Source of the DNA: Stercorarius parasiticus
Lineage: Eukaryota > Chordata > Aves > Charadriiformes > Stercorariidae
Direction: 5' to 3'
Length of the DNA: 64,000 nt
Assembly (NCBI GenBank): GCA_013396915.1
Contig: VWZL01002032.1
Location: 728,726-792,725 of the forward strand
The notes under the pieces are model-generated. The model had not been told where the DNA came from and made no database searches. It worked only from the letters and a program-made list of their open reading frames with translations. Below, in pieces: positions 63,942 to 64,000 of the stretch; the first letter of the stretch is position 1; each line of letters opens with the position of its first letter. The translations under genes were made by a program, and so were the position numbers.

Positions 63942-64000
63942 CGCCCAGCTCTGCCCTGTGCCGGTCGGCGGGCCAAGCCAGCCTCGGGGGCCCTCACGGG
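63942..64000 (-). other. CCDC170: candidate 3' part of CCDC170 first exon (runs off window)
   Basis: On the minus strand, sequence from the window edge reaches a plausible donor (GGGCG|GTAACAG). The frame ending in phase 0 is open for the 19 codons visible. The phase matches the acceptor at 57197, and the expected missing N-terminus is about 20 residues. No ATG is visible inside the window, so the stretch may instead be 5' UTR or promoter. Confidence 0.22.

Larger units (their letters stand above)
63640..64000. promoter_or_regulatory. CpG-rich edge, probable CCDC170 promoter region
   Basis: CpG dinucleotides cluster at about 63653-63680 and 63940-64000, in strong contrast to the AT-rich sequence before 63600. 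This lies upstream of the first recovered CCDC170 exon, in the direction of transcription, where a CpG-island promoter would be expected. An A/T-rich insert with a 21-base T run interrupts it. Confidence 0.5.

Overview
This is a vertebrate, almost certainly avian, nuclear genome window. The evidence is CR1 LINE fragments with the ATTCTGTGATTCTGTGA-type tail, no Alu, L1 or SINE-like sequence, compact introns, and a multi-exon gene with canonical GT-AG splice sites. Three runs of N (74, 8 and 202 bases) mark assembly gaps. The only protein-coding gene I can support is CCDC170 (coiled-coil domain containing 170) on the minus strand. I rebuilt ten coding exons between 57197 and 21193. They splice in frame into 697 residues of almost continuous coiled coil and end in a short non-coiled C-terminal tail.

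Layout from left to right. Positions 1-20785 are non-coding. In other amniotes CCDC170 lies just upstream of ESR1 in the same orientation, so this stretch is probably the CCDC170-ESR1 intergenic region, with ESR1 expected beyond position 1 (inference). It contains a 74-base gap, a compact CpG cluster near 5.6 kb, an A/T palindrome near 6.26 kb, a pyrimidine-rich block at 13.15-13.56 kb, a GC-rich CpG-containing zone at 15.4-16.5 kb and a minus-strand CR1 fragment at 16.77-17.2 kb. Positions 20791-21393 hold the CCDC170 last exon and probable 3' UTR. Positions 21394-57197 hold the other nine exons and their introns. Those introns contain a (GGGAT)11 microsatellite, a gapped poly-G tract, two head-to-tail plus-strand CR1 fragments flanking the 202-base gap, and older L3/CR1-like remnants.

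From 57198 to 64000 the sequence is probably intron 1, ending in a CpG-rich edge that looks like the CCDC170 promoter. The coding first exon is not securely identified. One candidate donor ends an exon at 63942 that would run off the window.

All internal CCDC170 introns except one are phase 0. The exception is the phase 2 intron between the exons at 53498-53754 and 49049-49193. Most exons could therefore be skipped without a frameshift. I found no RNA gene, CRISPR array or prokaryote-like system, and no convincing new biological system. The notable points are fine-scale: a weak donor with a long open extension, possible alternative starts, tandem CR1s at a gap, and unexplained CpG clusters.
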